Source: Betaproteobacteria bacterium (lineage in GTDB: Bacteria; Pseudomonadota; Gammaproteobacteria; Burkholderiales; SG8-39). From it: DNA of 7,275 nt. The position numbers and the translations under genes were made by a program. This document shows, piece after piece, positions 1 through 5,597 of the stretch. The stretch's first letter is position 1; each line of letters starts with the position of its first letter. Location of the stretch: the NCBI GenBank assembly GCA_019237595.1, contig JAFAGU010000022.1, positions 1-7,275 of the forward strand, read 5' to 3'. The notes below the pieces were generated by a model. That model was given only the letters and a program-made list of their open reading frames with translations. It had not been told where the DNA came from and did not search any database.

Positions 1-2118
1 CCCGCGTTCCAGCCACGCTCGCGAGCTGCGCCAGCGGCCCTGGAACTGCTCGACTTCTCCATGGATCATGCAGGCGGCCGCGAGCAGCGTTGGATCGTCC
101 GACGCCGCGCCCAGCGCCTGGGCCCGCTCGGCAACCGCCAACGCCGCTGGATATTCGGCGCGCAGGCCGAGCATGTAGCCCAGGCCGTGCAGCAGCCGCC
201 CGCGCATCGGATGGCCGGGAACGCGATCGAGGAGGGCGCTCGCGGCTTCGAGCGCAGCCTTCGCTTCGGCGCCCGCACCAAGCACGCGGAAGGCCGCCAG
301 GCCGTGAAAGGTGCCGAGGGCTATCCCAAGCCGGTCGCGCTCGGTGCCCTCCGGCGCCTGGCGAAGGAGCTGCGAGGCCCGCTCCGTGAGCCGCAGGCAT
401 TCGTCGGGAGCGAAGCTCGCGAGCGCCGCCTCGGCAGCCTCCGCATAGTGGGCCAACGCCCGGAGCGGCTCGCCGCCGCGGTCGAAGTGAACGGCGAGCT
501 CGGCAGGCGCCACCTTCCTTCCCGAGCGGCGTTCGTCCTCGAGGGCCGCTCCCGCCTTGCGGTGCAGCTGCGCCCGCGCGGAAGGCGCCGTGCGCTCATA
601 CAAGATCTGGCGGAAGAGCGCGTGCCGGAACGAATAAGGCGCTTCGGTATCCGCGGGCTGGTCTCGAGGCCGGCGGAGCCAGAACTTCTCGCGCGCCAAA
701 TCCTCGCAGGCCTGTCCGACGCGCGCCTCGTCCTGCTCGAGCACGCGCGCCAGCGTGGCGACCCGGAACTCGACGCCGCAAACGGCGGCCGCGGCGAGGC
801 CGGCCCTGCGCTCGGGCCCCAGCTTCGCTATGTAGTGATCGACGATCGCGGCCAGGTTCTCGGGGACCGGGATATCGGCGAGCGCCGCGCGTGCCGCTTC
901 GTCAGCCTGCGATCCGTCTTTGCTGGCGATCACGTCGCGCAGGAACGAGGCGACGAAAAGCGGCACGCCGTCCGTATGCTCGTGCAGCGCGCGCACGAAG
1001 GATTCGTCCGCCGCCAGGGCGGCCGAGCGCTGCATCAAGTAGGAGGCGACCTCGGATTCCGAGAAAGGGTCGAGCGCGATTTCCTGGCAAAGCCCGTGCA
1101 GGCGCAGCTCCCGGCGCAGGGCGTTGAGCGGATGCTCGAGCGCGACGACCTCCGCAAGCCGGAAGCTCGCGAGCCACATGAACCGCGCCGCTCCGCGCCG
1201 CCGCGCCATGTAGTCGAGGAGGCGGATGGTCGCCCGGTCGGCCCAATGCAGGTCCTCCGTGACGAGCAGGAGCGGCCGGCTGCCGGCGCAGCGATCGACG
1301 AGCTCGCCGAATTCGCGCAGCATCCGCTCGGTTCCCACGCCGGCGAGCTCGCGCTGCAGCGCCTCGCGCTCGGCGGCGCTGCTGAGCCAAGGCAGCTGCA
1401 GCAGCCACGTGGGGGCGACAGAGCGCAGGAGCTCGCGCAGCGACGGATCGGCGCGGGAAAGCTCGCCGAGCGCCTCGAGCACCGGCAAATAGGGTTCGCC
1501 GCTGCCGAAGTCCTCGACGCACTGGCCGCGCGCGCAGGCCGCATCCGCGACCCCCGACATGAAGTGCTCGATGAGCGTCGTCTTTCCGATTCCCGGCTCG
1601 CCGGTGATCCAGACGATCGAACGTCGGCCGGCGCGCGCGCCATCCCAGGCCGCGCAGAGCGACGAAAGCGCCTCCGAGCGCCCCACGAGGGGCCCGGGCC
1701 GGGCCGCCGCGGCCGGCGGCGCGCTCGGCGCGAGCGCAGCCGGAGGCGCCACGGCCGTCGCCGGCGCCACCGCCATCGTCGGCGCGATGAAGCGATACCC
1801 GCGCCGGGACACGGTCTCGATGAAGCGGGGGTTGCGCGCATCGTCCCGGAGCGCGGTGCGCAGGTCGCTGATCGCCGTCTTGAGGACCGACTCGCTGACG
1901 AATTGATGGCCCCAGACCTGGTCGAGCAGCACCTGCTTGGTGAGGAGCGAGGCCGGCTGGCGCACGAGGGCGCACAGGACGGCGAAGGGCGTCGGCGCGA
2001 GCGAGACCGCCGCGCCGTCGCGCAGCAGGCTCGCGTTCGCCTCGTCGAGCTCGAAGCTGCCGAAGCGGGCGCGCACCGGCGCCTTGGCAATCTGGCTCTC
2101 GGGGGTCCGGGTCGGCAT
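1..2118 (-). CDS. Winged-helix / STAND-type ATPase transcriptional regulator (3' end beyond left edge)
   Basis: One uninterrupted minus-strand frame of 706 codons with no stop before the left edge, so the C-terminus is missing. Residues 19-115 form an OmpR/CadC-type winged helix: a strand-rich start, LLTKQVLLDQVWG, the recognition-helix region SVLKTAISDLRTALRDD, and the wing RGYRFIAP. An Ala/Pro linker (116-143) leads to an AAA_16/STAND ATPase: LVGR at 144-147, Walker A GEPGIGKTT at 173-181, Walker B LLLVTEDLHWAD at 283-294. From about residue 540 the sequence is Ala/Leu-rich helical and TPR-like (AELAVHF, ALAHYAEAAEAAL). I see no membrane segment, unlike CadC or ToxR, so it is probably a cytosolic, nucleotide-switched regulator related in logic to MalT-type STAND proteins. 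The start is the only in-frame ATG after a stop at 2143-2145 and lacks a clear Shine-Dalgarno. It is divergent from the repeat-protein gene, a candidate target. The inducer is unknown. Confidence 0.88.
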   Translation of the reverse strand, partial: MPTRTPESQIAKAPVRARFGSFELDEANASLLRDGAAVSLAPTPFAVLCALVRQPASLLTKQVLLDQVWGHQFVSESVLKTAISDLRTALRDDARNPRFIETVSRRGYRFIAPTMAVAPATAVAPPAALAPSAPPAAAARPGPLVGRSEALSSLCAAWDGARAGRRSIVWITGEPGIGKTTLIEHFMSGVADAACARGQCVEDFGSGEPYLPVLEALGELSRADPSLRELLRSVAPTWLLQLPWLSSAAEREALQRELAGVGTERMLREFGELVDRCAGSRPLLLVTEDLHWADRATIRLLDYMARRRGAARFMWLASFRLAEVVALEHPLNALRRELRLHGLCQEIALDPFSESEVASYLMQRSAALAADESFVRALHEHTDGVPLFVASFLRDVIASKDGSQADEAARAALADIPVPENLAAIVDHYIAKLGPERRAGLAAAAVCGVEFRVATLARVLEQDEARVGQACEDLAREKFWLRRPRDQPADTEAPYSFRHALFRQILYERTAPSARAQLHRKAGAALEDERRSGRKVAPAELAVHFDRGGEPLRALAHYAEAAEAALASFAPDECLRLTERASQLLRQAPEGTERDRLGIALGTFHGLAAFRVLGAGAEAKAALEAASALLDRVPGHPMRGRLLHGLGYMLGLRAEYPAALAVAERAQALGAASDDPTLLAAACMIHGEVEQFQGRWRSSRAWLERG

Positions 2119-2147
2119 GGGGTCGGGGGGCTCGCAGCCATCCTACT

Positions 2148-2173
2148 GGATTCGCCGCGCGCACACCGAATCC
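2148..2173. promoter_or_regulatory. 7-bp inverted repeat GGATTCG-N12-CGAATCC, candidate operator
   Basis: GGATTCG at 2148-2154 is matched perfectly by its reverse complement CGAATCC at 2167-2173 across a 12-nt GC-rich spacer. It lies 30-55 bp upstream of the regulator start and about 104 bp upstream of the divergent gene. The dyad suits a dimeric DNA-binding protein and overlaps the region where a regulator promoter would sit, suggesting autoregulation. No terminator-like T tract follows. Binding by the adjacent winged-helix protein is inference. Confidence 0.4.
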
Positions 2174-2182
2174 GGACCGAAT
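2165..2182. repeat. Direct repeat ACCGAAT x2 at 11-bp spacing, candidate operator half-sites
   Basis: ACCGAAT occurs at 2165-2171 and again at 2176-2182, so start-to-start spacing is 11 bp, about one helical turn. OmpR-family winged helices typically bind tandem half-sites at 10-11 bp spacing on one DNA face, and the adjacent regulator has such a domain. The first copy overlaps the right arm of the inverted repeat. Seven-base matches can arise by chance, so confidence is modest. Confidence 0.35.
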
Positions 2183-2264
2183 GGCGACGGTTCCCTGACG
2201 ACTGCGCGCAGCGCCGCTCCTACGATGGCCTCCGCGTCACTTGACCATCCAACCTAATCGAAAG

Positions 2265-2270
2265 AAAGGA
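2265..2270 (+). promoter_or_regulatory. Ribosome binding site of the repeat-protein gene
   Basis: AAAGGA lies 6 nt before the ATG at 2277, in a purine-rich stretch that stands out from the GC-rich surroundings. It fixes the start at 2277: the frame is open 36 nt further upstream, but the extra residues would precede an otherwise ideal signal peptide. Confidence 0.7.
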
Positions 2271-2276
2271 AACACC

Positions 2277-2687
2277 ATGAACCTCAAGAAACTCAGCCTC
2301 ACCCTCGCGGTTGCCGCGCTTTCCGCGGCCGCCGTCTCCGCCCGCGCCGACCAGGGCACGATCCCGAACTTCGGGGACGAGAACGACACGACCCTCTCCT
2401 GGGTCGCCGGCAGCCAGTACCTGTACAAGTTCGCAGCGAAGCAGGCCGATTCGCAGGCCGCGCCCGCGAAGCTCGACATCCCGAACTTCGGCGACATGAA
2501 CGACATGAGCCGCGGCTGGGTCGCAGGCGAGAAGTACCTCGCCGCCCGCCAGCAGCCGATCGCGAAGGCCGAGACGGGCAAGACCTTCGTCCAGGGATCG
2601 ATCCCGAACTTCGGCGACGAGGACGACACGAGCCTGCGCTGGGTCGCGGGCAACGAGTACCTCGCGAAGCGGCACGGCACGAACTAG
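2277..2687 (+). CDS. Small exported protein with three IPNFGD...WVAG..YL repeats (unknown family)
   Basis: A 136-aa protein. The N-terminus (MNLKKLSLTLAVAALSAAA, then VSARA) is a standard Sec signal peptide with a likely cut after A24, giving a mature protein of about 112 residues, probably periplasmic or secreted. The mature part is three copies of one unit starting at I29, I68 and I109: IPNFGD, then an acidic/polar stretch (ENDTT, MNDMS, EDDTS), then WVAG and YL. Copies are 39 and 41 residues apart, joined by Ala/Lys/Gln-rich linkers. There are no cysteines. The acidic cluster right after FGD could bind a cation, but this is speculative. It has its own Shine-Dalgarno and a terminator just downstream. 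Divergence from the ATPase regulator suggests it may be controlled by that protein. I do not recognise the family and assign no function. Confidence 0.88.
   Translation: MNLKKLSLTLAVAALSAAAVSARADQGTIPNFGDENDTTLSWVAGSQYLYKFAAKQADSQAAPAKLDIPNFGDMNDMSRGWVAGEKYLAARQQPIAKAETGKTFVQGSIPNFGDEDDTSLRWVAGNEYLAKRHGTN
2361..2669 (+). repeat. Three in-frame copies of a repeat starting ATCCCGAACTTCGG
   Basis: ATCCCGAACTTCGG is identical at 2361, 2478 and 2601, each encoding IPNFG. The next bases are also nearly the same, and GGGTCGC(C/A/G)GG recurs at each WVAG. Identical codon choice in all three copies suggests duplication with little drift or constraint on the codons, in addition to conservation at the protein level. 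Linkers between copies are unrelated in sequence. Confidence 0.85.
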
Positions 2688-2704
2688 GCTCTTCGCGCAT
2701 CGCG

Positions 2705-2738
2705 AAGCCGGCGCCACCAGCGCCGGCTTTTTCCTTTT
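2705..2738 (+). terminator. Intrinsic terminator after the repeat-protein gene
   Basis: AGCCGGCGC (2706-2714) pairs perfectly with GCGCCGGCT (2720-2728) around a CACCA loop; A2705-T2729 can add a tenth pair. A T-rich tail follows (TTTTT, CC, TTTT up to 2737). It lies 18 nt past the repeat-protein stop codon and separates that gene from the lipoprotein gene. Confidence 0.9.
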
Positions 2739-2773
2739 GAGGCACGCCCCTTGCTGCGGGACGAGATCCACGC

Positions 2774-2780
2774 AAAGGAG
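2774..2780 (+). promoter_or_regulatory. Ribosome binding site of the small lipoprotein gene
   Basis: AAAGGAG is a near-consensus Shine-Dalgarno 6 nt before the ATG at 2787. It decides the start over the ATG at 2751, which has no such site and would put unrelated residues in front of the lipoprotein signal. Confidence 0.75.
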
Positions 2781-2786
2781 CGATCC

Positions 2787-3035
2787 ATGAATCTACGTAT
2801 CCTCGCGGCCATACTCGCGGCTTCGCTGCTCGCCGCCTGTCACACGGCCCCCAACACCTCGTCGAGCGCCGGCGCTTCGACTCCCTCGGGCCCGGTGTCG
2901 GCGCCCAGCCAAGGTGCGCCGGGCGCGTCGGCCGAGCTGGAGAATGCGCCGCAGCAGCGTTCCTCCGCGCCCGCGTCGACGTCGAGTCGCGGCGCGCCGG
3001 GCGCGGCGGAAGATCCCGCCTCCTCCCGCCGCTAG
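2787..3035 (+). CDS. Small Ser/Ala/Pro-rich lipoprotein (hypothetical)
   Basis: An 82-aa protein. MNLRILAAILAASLLAAC is a lipoprotein signal peptide with lipobox L-A-A-C, lipidated cysteine at residue 18. The residue after Cys is His, not Asp, so by the enterobacterial Lol rule it would go to the outer membrane. The mature 65 residues are low-complexity Ser/Ala/Pro/Gly with two similar blocks, SQGAPGAS and SRGAPGAA, and no predicted globular fold. It may be a small envelope tether or merely a fast-evolving lipoprotein; no function can be assigned. The frame is supported by the signal peptide and strong ribosome binding site. It lies behind the terminator of the repeat-protein gene, so it needs its own promoter or readthrough. 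No clear promoter is visible between 2739 and 2773. Its TAG directly abuts the convergent permease stop. Confidence 0.75.
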   Translation: MNLRILAAILAASLLAACHTAPNTSSSAGASTPSGPVSAPSQGAPGASAELENAPQQRSSAPASTSSRGAPGAAEDPASSRR

Positions 3036-3791
3036 TCAGGTTGCCTGTCCGCGGAACGCCCAGCGCGTGAAGCGGACCTCCACGGCGGCGGTTGCGCCGT
3101 AGAGGACGATGCCGAGGAACGCGAGCACCAGGAGCCCGGCGAACACGATCGGGACCTGGAAGGAGGCTTGCGCGTCGAGCATCAGCTTCCCGAGGCCGCG
3201 GTTCGCCCCCACGGTTTCAGAGACGACCGCGCCGACGAACGCCAGCGTCACGGCGACCTTGAGCGAGCCGAAGAAGTAGGGCATCGAGCGCGGAATGCCG
3301 ACCTTGCGCACGACGTCGAGCTTCGACGCGCCCAGCGCCCGCAGCACGTCCTCCAGCTCCGGCTCCACGGTGGCGAGGCCCGTCGCGACGTTGACGACGA
3401 TCGGGAAGAACGAGATCAGGAAGGCGGTGATGACCGCCGGGACCTCGCCCAGCCCGAACCAGAGGATCAGCACCGGGACGACGGCGACCTTCGGAACGGA
3501 GTTGAAGCCGACCATGACCGGGTAGAAGGCCGCGTAGAGCGCGCGATGCCAGCCCACGACGATGCCAAGCAGGAGGCCGAACACCGTCGCGAGCGCGAAC
3601 CCGGCGAGCGTGGTCCAGAGCGTGACGACCGCGTTCGCGGCGATCGGCGCGCGGTACTCCCAGAGCGCCGAGAAGACGAGCGAAGGCGAGGGAAGAATCG
3701 TGAGCGGAATCCTGAGCGCGCGGCAGAGCGCTTCCCAGGCGAGGAAGAGGGCGAGCGTGAACGCCGCGGGCGCGAGCGTCCTCGTCCACAT
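3036..3791 (-). CDS. ABC transporter permease, SsuC/TauC/ThiX type
   Basis: A 251-aa inner-membrane protein, the usual length for this BPD_transp_1 subfamily. Hydrophobic segments lie at about residues 7-23, 57-80, 88-111, 117-139, 177-195 and 213-237. The cytoplasmic EAA loop that docks on the ATPase is at about 143-171, with RALGAS at 151-156 and GIPRSMPY at 165-172. SETVGANRGLG (191-201) is typical of the nitrate/sulfonate/thiamine-precursor importers. The ATG at 3791 shares one base with the ATPase stop (TGATG), and a strong Shine-Dalgarno, GGAGGG (3800-3805 on this strand), sits 8 nt upstream, so the long upstream extension of this frame is not used. It forms the importer channel with the ATPase and THI5-like binding protein encoded just upstream, probably as a homodimer. 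Substrate specificity cannot be read from the permease. Confidence 0.93.
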   Translation of the reverse strand: MWTRTLAPAAFTLALFLAWEALCRALRIPLTILPSPSLVFSALWEYRAPIAANAVVTLWTTLAGFALATVFGLLLGIVVGWHRALYAAFYPVMVGFNSVPKVAVVPVLILWFGLGEVPAVITAFLISFFPIVVNVATGLATVEPELEDVLRALGASKLDVVRKVGIPRSMPYFFGSLKVAVTLAFVGAVVSETVGANRGLGKLMLDAQASFQVPIVFAGLLVLAFLGIVLYGATAAVEVRFTRWAFRGQAT

Positions 3792-4573
3792 CAGTGCAGC
3801 CCTCCGATGAGCGTGCGCAGCTCGTGCACCACGGCCTGGAAGGCCTCGGTGTAGGTGACCTCGAGGTCGCGCGGGCGCGGAAGCGGAACCTCGCAGCGCC
3901 GCAGCAGCCTCCCGGGGCGGCCCGACATCACGTAGACCGTGTCCGCGAGGAACACCGCTTCGCGCAGGTCGTGCGTAACGAGGAGCACCGTGACTTTCCT
4001 CGCGGCCTGGAGGTCGCGCAGCGCGCACCAGAGCTCCTCGCGCGTGAACGCGTCGAGCGCGCCGAAGGGCTCGTCGAGGAGGAGGATCTCCGGCTCGTGG
4101 ATGAGCGCGCGGCAGATCGAGGCGCGCTGCTGCATGCCGCCGGAGAGTTCCCACGGATACTTTTCGCCGAAGCCCTCGAGCCCGACCGAGCGAAGGAGCG
4201 CCTGCGCCTTGTTCTCGAAGGCGCGTTTCTCCTTCGAGAACGCGGAGCGGTAGGGCTGCACGATCTCCAGCGGAAGGAGCACGTTGCGCAGCGTGCTCCG
4301 CCAGGGCAGGAGATTGGAATGCTGGAACGCCATGCCGACGCACTTCAGCGGCCCGCGCACCGGCTGGCCCTCGACCGCGACCGTCCCTGCGGCGGCGGGG
4401 TGCAGGCCCGAGATCAGCTTCATGAGGGAGCTCTTGCCGCAGCCCGAGGGACCGACCACGGCGGCGAACTCGCCCCGAGCGATGGAGAGGGTGACGCCGT
4501 CGACTGCCTTGAGCGCGCCTGCACCGCGCCCGTAGGCCATCGACACGCCCTCCAGGCGCACGAAGTCGCGCAC
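3791..4573 (-). CDS. ABC transporter ATP-binding protein, SsuB/TauB/ThiZ type
   Basis: A 260-aa cytoplasmic ATPase with a complete motif set: Walker A GPSGCGKSS (41-49), Q-loop FQHSNLLPW (Q84), signature LSGGMQQR (143-150), Walker B ILLLDEP (163-169) with catalytic E168, D-loop GALD (171-174), and H-loop histidine H201 in LLVTHD. FGALDAFTREELW is characteristic of the nitrate/taurine/thiamine-precursor importer ATPases. The start chosen is GTG at 4573, overlapping the preceding stop by one base (TAGTG), which implies translational coupling. A second in-frame GTG at 4561 would cost four residues. The stop overlaps the permease start by one base. It powers import with the permease and THI5-like binding protein. 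All catalytic residues are present, so it should be active. Confidence 0.94.
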   Translation of the reverse strand: MRDFVRLEGVSMAYGRGAGALKAVDGVTLSIARGEFAAVVGPSGCGKSSLMKLISGLHPAAAGTVAVEGQPVRGPLKCVGMAFQHSNLLPWRSTLRNVLLPLEIVQPYRSAFSKEKRAFENKAQALLRSVGLEGFGEKYPWELSGGMQQRASICRALIHEPEILLLDEPFGALDAFTREELWCALRDLQAARKVTVLLVTHDLREAVFLADTVYVMSGRPGRLLRRCEVPLPRPRDLEVTYTEAFQAVVHELRTLIGGLH

Positions 4574-5574
4574 TACTTCGCCAGGCGCTCGGCCTTGGGC
4601 GGCAGGAACCTCGCCGTGAAGATGTCGCCCGGCTTCGGCTTGTTGCTGTAATGGAACGTGAGGCCGATCTGCTCGATCGAGCGCTCGAGCCGCTTCGGGT
4701 CCACCGCGCCGAGGCCGTTCTTCGTCACATCGGGCGTGACGAAGTTCTTCGCGAGCGCGAGCTTGAGGCGCTCGAGCTCCACCTCCCGCTTCGCGATGGC
4801 GTTTCGCTTCATGAGCGAGTCGATGGCGCCCTCCGGGTCCCTGAGGGTGTCCTGGATGCCGCGGATGGTCGCGCGCACGAAACCTGCCGCGGCCTTGGGC
4901 GAGAGGCGCATGAAATCCGGGTTCGCGACGATCGCGTTGCCGTACAGGTCCACGCCGTAGTCGCGCATGAGGAGGACCACGATGTCCTCCGGCGCCACGC
5001 CGTTCGCCTTGAGGTTCATGTAGGACGAGAACCAGAAGCCTGCGATGGCATCGACGCGCCCCTGGGCGAGCATCGGCTCGCGGACCGGGAAGCCGACGTT
5101 CTCGATCTTCACCTTCGCCGCGTCGATCTTGTTCGCCTCGACGAAGATCGGCCACTGCGCATAGGCGCCGTCGGCCGCGGGCGCGCCGAGGACCCGCCCC
5201 TCGAGGTCCTTCGGCCGCGCGATCCCGGTCTTCTTCAGCGTGACGATCGAGAACGCCGGCGTGTCGTAGACCATCATGATGGCCATCACGGGGAGGTTGC
5301 TCGGGTTGTCGCGGTACTTCACGAGCGAATTGATGTCGGCGAAGCCGACCTCGTAGGCGCCCGAGGCGACGCGATTGATGCCCTCCACCGAGCCCGATCC
5401 CGGGTCGACCGTGACGTTCAGGCCCTCGGCCTTGTAGTAGCCCTTGTCGATGGCGACGAAGTAGGGCGCGGCCGGTCCCTCGAATCGCCAGTCGAGCGCG
5501 AAGCGGATCGGCAGGTCCGCGGCATTCGAGATCGCCGAGGCAAGCAGGATGGATAGAAAGATCGCGAGGCGCAT
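4573..5574 (-). CDS. ABC transporter substrate-binding protein, NMT1/THI5-like
   Basis: A 333-aa periplasmic binding protein. Residues 1-18 are a signal peptide (MRLAIFLSILLASAISNA) with a likely cut before ADLPIRF. FALDWRFEGP (25-34), AIDKGYYKAEGLNV (41-54), DPGSGS (57-62) and the later GFADIN segment are diagnostic of the NMT1/THI5-like fold, which includes binders of thiamine precursors, riboflavin and other small molecules. The stretch after LDW lacks the PNTNHTG-type residues I associate with hydroxymethylpyrimidine binders, so a different ligand is likely. Given puuD directly upstream, a purine, urate or ureide is a reasonable guess, not shown. The start at 5574 is preferred because AAGGGAGA lies 6 nt upstream. 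An in-frame ATG at 5601 overlaps the puuD stop but would give an acidic N-region unsuited to a signal peptide. Confidence 0.92.
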   Translation of the reverse strand: MRLAIFLSILLASAISNAADLPIRFALDWRFEGPAAPYFVAIDKGYYKAEGLNVTVDPGSGSVEGINRVASGAYEVGFADINSLVKYRDNPSNLPVMAIMMVYDTPAFSIVTLKKTGIARPKDLEGRVLGAPAADGAYAQWPIFVEANKIDAAKVKIENVGFPVREPMLAQGRVDAIAGFWFSSYMNLKANGVAPEDIVVLLMRDYGVDLYGNAIVANPDFMRLSPKAAAGFVRATIRGIQDTLRDPEGAIDSLMKRNAIAKREVELERLKLALAKNFVTPDVTKNGLGAVDPKRLERSIEQIGLTFHYSNKPKPGDIFTARFLPPKAERLAK

Positions 5575-5580
5575 GGTCAC

Positions 5581-5588
5581 TCTCCCTT
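5581..5588 (-). promoter_or_regulatory. Ribosome binding site deciding the THI5-like protein start
   Basis: Read on the minus strand this is AAGGGAGA, 6 nt before the ATG at 5574. It supports that start over the upstream in-frame ATG at 5601, which instead overlaps the puuD stop codon as ATGA. Confidence 0.7.
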
Positions 5589-5597
5589 CGTCGTTGT

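Larger units (their letters stand above)
2119..2276. promoter_or_regulatory. Divergent intergenic region between regulator and repeat-protein gene
   Basis: This 158-bp region separates two divergent start codons, so it should hold promoters for both. On the minus strand a TAGGAT (2140-2145) could be a -10 box for the regulator, with the ACCGAAT repeats lying where its -35 would be. On the plus strand TACGAT (2221-2226) is a weak -10 candidate without a convincing -35. A TTGACC at 2241-2246 resembles a -35 but has no -10 at the correct distance. Only the base matches are seen; promoter activity is inference. Confidence 0.45.

Noticed and set aside
902..2164. 420- and 368-codon minus-strand frames overlapping the regulator (902-2164, 1035-2141)
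   Set aside because: Both are out of frame with the motif-bearing frame starting at 2118 and translate to Arg/Pro/Ala-rich sequence. Positions 69, 600, 1254 and 1602 of the real gene are all in one frame, so there is no frameshift.
61..2244. 727-codon plus-strand open frame opposite the regulator
   Set aside because: Arg/Gly/Ala-rich translation with no domain; it is antisense to a frame with complete winged-helix and Walker motifs. Long open antisense frames are expected at this GC content.
2241..2246. TTGACC as -35 box for the repeat-protein gene
   Set aside because: The correctly spaced -10 position would fall in the ribosome binding site region (2264-2269), which does not resemble a -10 box.
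2361..2669. CRISPR array or mobile-element interpretation of the triple repeat
   Set aside because: Repeats are in frame within a gene, irregularly spaced (117 and 123 bp) and conserved as protein motifs, so they are coding repeats.
2220..2775. Minus-strand frames opposite the repeat-protein gene that also show repeated segments
   Set aside because: Their repeats are only the antisense image of the ATCCCGAACTTCGG repeats. The plus frame has a signal peptide, Shine-Dalgarno and a correctly placed terminator.
3168..3854. 228-codon plus-strand frame opposite the ABC permease
   Set aside because: Asp/Arg/Glu-rich shadow of hydrophobic permease codons; no ribosome binding site or recognisable domain.
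3794..5556. Plus-strand frames of 285 and 301 codons opposite the ABC ATPase and binding protein
   Set aside because: They lie antisense to genes with full family motifs and have the charged, repetitive composition of shadow frames.
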